Below are positions 61,140-64,000 of a stretch of 64,000 nt of DNA, one piece after another; within the stretch, counting starts at the first letter, position 1; every line of letters starts with the position of its first letter. Position numbers and translations under genes: made by a program. The notes beneath the pieces were generated by a model. It saw only the letters and a program-made list of their open reading frames with translations. It was not told the origin of the DNA and searched no databases. This DNA comes from Populus alba. Taxonomy: Eukaryota; Streptophyta; Magnoliopsida; Malpighiales; Salicaceae. The DNA lies in NCBI RefSeq assembly GCF_005239225.2, contig NC_133296.1, forward strand, positions 3,410,001 through 3,474,000, written 5' to 3'.

Positions 61140-62960
61140 ACCTATCAAATCCGTGACTTGGAATATAGAATTGGGATAACCCCATAAAAAAAAATTATAA
61201 AGTTCAATTCCTAATCAACTTAATATTAAAGAATAAGATTGAAAAAAAAAATCAATTAAAAAAAAACAAAAAATCAAACAACTCGAGTTAACTTAGATTA
61301 ACTTGTCAAACCCACAACCCGGATCATGTGATGGTGATAACTCCATAAAAAGTAAATCGATTTAAATTATAAAACATAATTTTTAAAGCTTAATTTTTAA
61401 TTAGTACAATATTCAAATTTAAAAGTGAAAAAATCAATTAAACAAATGACACAAAAAAATAATTCGAGTCAACCTGCTAAACTTGTGATCTAAGCAATAA
61501 GATTAGAATAATCTTACAGAAAATAAACTAAGAGTCTAATTTCAAATCAATCAAAAGTTAAAGGATAAAATTCAGAAAAAAAAAAATCAAATTAATTAGT
61601 TAAACTTGCAATCTAAATCATGAAAATAAGATGAACAAACTTATTTAAAAAAAGTGAAAAATTCTTTGAATTTCTTTGTGAGGAGGGAATCATTAAATTT
61701 CCCTCCTCAATTGATTTCTATCATAAAATTCTTTCGACGCTTAGATAAAGAGTCCATTCTTATTTTAAAAAAGAAGATTAGTTTTGAGTTATTGTATTAT
61801 CTAAATCTTTTTTTTCTTTTAACTCAGTTGGGTGACTCTTTCATTTTTTTTTAATTCAATTTTTTGATTCATTTTTCTAGTGTTTTTTTCCAAATAAATG
61901 CAGATAAAGGATGCTGTGGACATTTTTTTTTTAAGAAATCATATACATGTTACGTGGCTTTTCTTAAAATGACCTTCTTTTCCTCTCATCCCTTAAAAAA
62001 TTTTGTTGGCATTCAAGATTTCAAATTTATTTTTTTATTTATTGAATTGATATTTTTTTTTTGTTTTTAATTTTTTTTCCCCTCATTTTTTTTTATGAAA
62101 TTTTGATTTGATTTCAATTTTATCTTTCAATTCCAATTTAATAATATGTTATTGTTTCTAATTTAATCTTCATTCTTTTGATTTTTTTGGGTCTTTTTAT
62201 CAAATTAATATTTTTTTTCAATTTTACACTTCAATTAAAAATTTTTGGCTGTTAATTTAGGTTTTTTTTTTTTTAATTTAATCTTCATTCTTTTAATTGA
62301 TATTTTTTTATTTTAAATCTTTTTATAATTTAATTTAATCTTTTAACATTTGATTGATTAGAAATTGAATTTCTTTATTTTTCCATATAGGAAACTTCAA
62401 TTTCACTATTCAATCAAGAATTTATAATTATCTTCTAATTTAGTTTATTTTTTTTCAATTTAATCATTATTTTTCAATTGTTATTTTTTATTTTGGATCC
62501 TTTAATATAATTGATTTTGTTTCACTTTTATTCTTTAATATTTGATTGGCTAAAAATTAAACTTAATTGTTTATTTCAAATTAGGTGCTTTTGGCCTTCC
62601 AACCTAACAACCCAAGAAACAGGTTTGAAAAGTTAGCATATGTTGAGATCATTTATTTTTTGATTTTTTTTTATTTCATCATTTAACTTTTTTTTTAAAA
62701 GAGTTTTGTGATTTTTTTTTAATTTTATCATTTAACATTATTTTTTTTAAGGTTTTGTGATTTTTTTTTATCAAGTTATATCAATCTCATAACATGAACC
62801 TGAGTTTAGATGGTTAACTTAAATTATTTTTATTCTTTTTGCGGGGTCAATTTTTATAAAGAAAGAATTCTCTTTTCAAACATCGATTTTTTTTATGAAA
62901 AAAAAAAATTCAGCTGTGAGTCCACTTCTAGTTTTGTTTCTAAAGTTGGAAACTCGATAC
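61140..62960. repeat. Two oppositely oriented clusters of the T-rich dispersed repeat
   Basis: Left part (61190-61600): A-rich units such as AGTTCAATTCCTAATCAACT recur at roughly 170-190-bp spacing, reading as the reverse of the T-rich family. Right part (61860-62760): T-rich units such as TTAACATTTGATTGATTAG occur in the forward direction. The two halves face each other around 61640. Confidence 0.55.
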
Positions 62961-64000
62961 CTAGTAAAACTTTATCAAGTAGTAAATACTAACAAAGAGT
63001 ATAGGTTTTTCTTTACAAAGAAGTTGAAAGAAATTGCGAATCATAAATAATACTCAATCATGACTCGGAATTAAACCATCTATAGACCGTGAAATCATGC
63101 TAGCTATGAGGTTTCCATGCAAAGAGATAATATAGGGGGAGAAAAAAATAGCCATCTTATATCCCATGTAATGACGGGCTACACGTTGATAGTATCCAAG
63201 CCTGTGCTTTTCTCCATTTGTGTCTTCAGTGGCTCATCATGCTCGATCGAAACCATGTAGCCCAATCAATAACTAGTTTCAAATAATTGACTTGGTTGAA
63301 GCAAAAACACAAAAGGCCCCGACCCGGCCGGTATTTACAACCCATTCGAGAGAATTATCACACGTTATTGGCACGAACAGTAACATTATCCTAGCACTCA
63401 TGGAATCCTCCTCCCCATTTTGTGATTAGGAAACCAAAAGAGAAACAAGAATCTTGCTAATTCACAATTGAATTTCCTAGACACATTAAATACATGGAAA
63501 TAGATCAACCACGACCAATTATTTGAAATCAAATGGAGTATAAGCTGGCCATGATCATCCAAGCTCTCATTCAAGACATTCATCCAAGACAATGTTATCA
63601 AATAATATAATGCTTTCTAAGTCAGCATGTTAAGTTTAGTACCCCTTACCTCATGAAGATCCGTTGACTTGTGAGAATTCAGCATCGGCTTTCGAATTGA
63701 CTCATCAAAACACAAGCACAAACTACATGTTAACTCTTCAAGAATTAAGCCCAACAGCCTTGTCGATGGAGACAACAACTCCAGAAGATATTGAATCAAA
63801 ATGCAATAATATTAGAATGAAAGACGTGGTTAATGCTATCTGTAGCTGTAATGAATATACGAGAGGTGATGATTATAGATGTTGAAATCACCGATTATAT
63901 CTTGTAAGAAATCATTTTCCGTAAATCAATTGTTAAAGTGATTTTTTATGGCATTGATCAGGAGGAGACTCGGCAAAAGGAAAATATAGAGATAAATAAA
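62961..64000. other. Right end of the window, no supported gene
   Basis: Less AT-rich than the preceding repeats. A 73-codon ORF at 63664-63885 (+) has no recognisable domain. It could be part of a gene that continues beyond the window, but no splice partner was identified. Confidence 0.4.

Overview
This is nuclear DNA of a flowering plant. It is AT-rich, has intron-containing genes, and carries many dispersed plant repeats. The protein-level similarities, together with the SINE-like and TRIM-like repeats (recalled as resembling families common in poplars and willows), suggest Salicaceae, probably Populus. That assignment is an inference from memory, not a search result.

Six protein-coding genes could be reconstructed exon by exon, each with in-frame splice junctions. 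They are: (1) a group IId WRKY transcription factor, + strand, 6842-8363; (2) a linker histone H1, + strand, 15557-16248; (3) a WVD2-like/TPX2-domain microtubule-associated protein, - strand, 18799-21552; (4) an Alba-domain nucleic-acid-binding protein, + strand, 43855-46017; (5) an FLK-type triple KH-domain RNA-binding protein, + strand, 51523-57576; (6) an LRAT/NC-domain protein, - strand, 59249-59938. A broken fragment of cytosolic ribosomal protein S15 lies on the - strand at 10740-10950. H1 and the WVD2-like gene converge tail to tail, as do FLK and the LRAT-like gene. Nothing suggests that neighbouring genes share a pathway.

The most unusual region is 23758-34152, a 10.4 kb gag-only Ty3/gypsy-type retroelement. 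Its two LTR copies (about 2.6 kb each, near-identical by eye) are in inverted rather than direct orientation. The left LTR is followed by a normal primer-binding site and a frameshifted gag. There is no recognisable pol. The 3' internal region holds two arrays of short hairpin-forming repeats. In one, the stems change in a compensating way around a conserved 9-nt loop. In the other, about thirty TGGGT/ACCCA stem-loops are arranged in tandem with a 327-bp higher-order duplication. The two LTR promoters face each other, so the locus could yield double-stranded RNA.

The remaining intergenic DNA (1-6.3 kb, 8.9-15.3 kb, 34-43.7 kb, 58-59 kb, 60-64 kb) is AT-rich. It contains SINE-like copies, a ~1 kb TIR element, a TRIM, a near-perfect 92-bp foldback, a widely repeated T-rich sequence family and microsatellites. 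No convincing gene was seen in those stretches.
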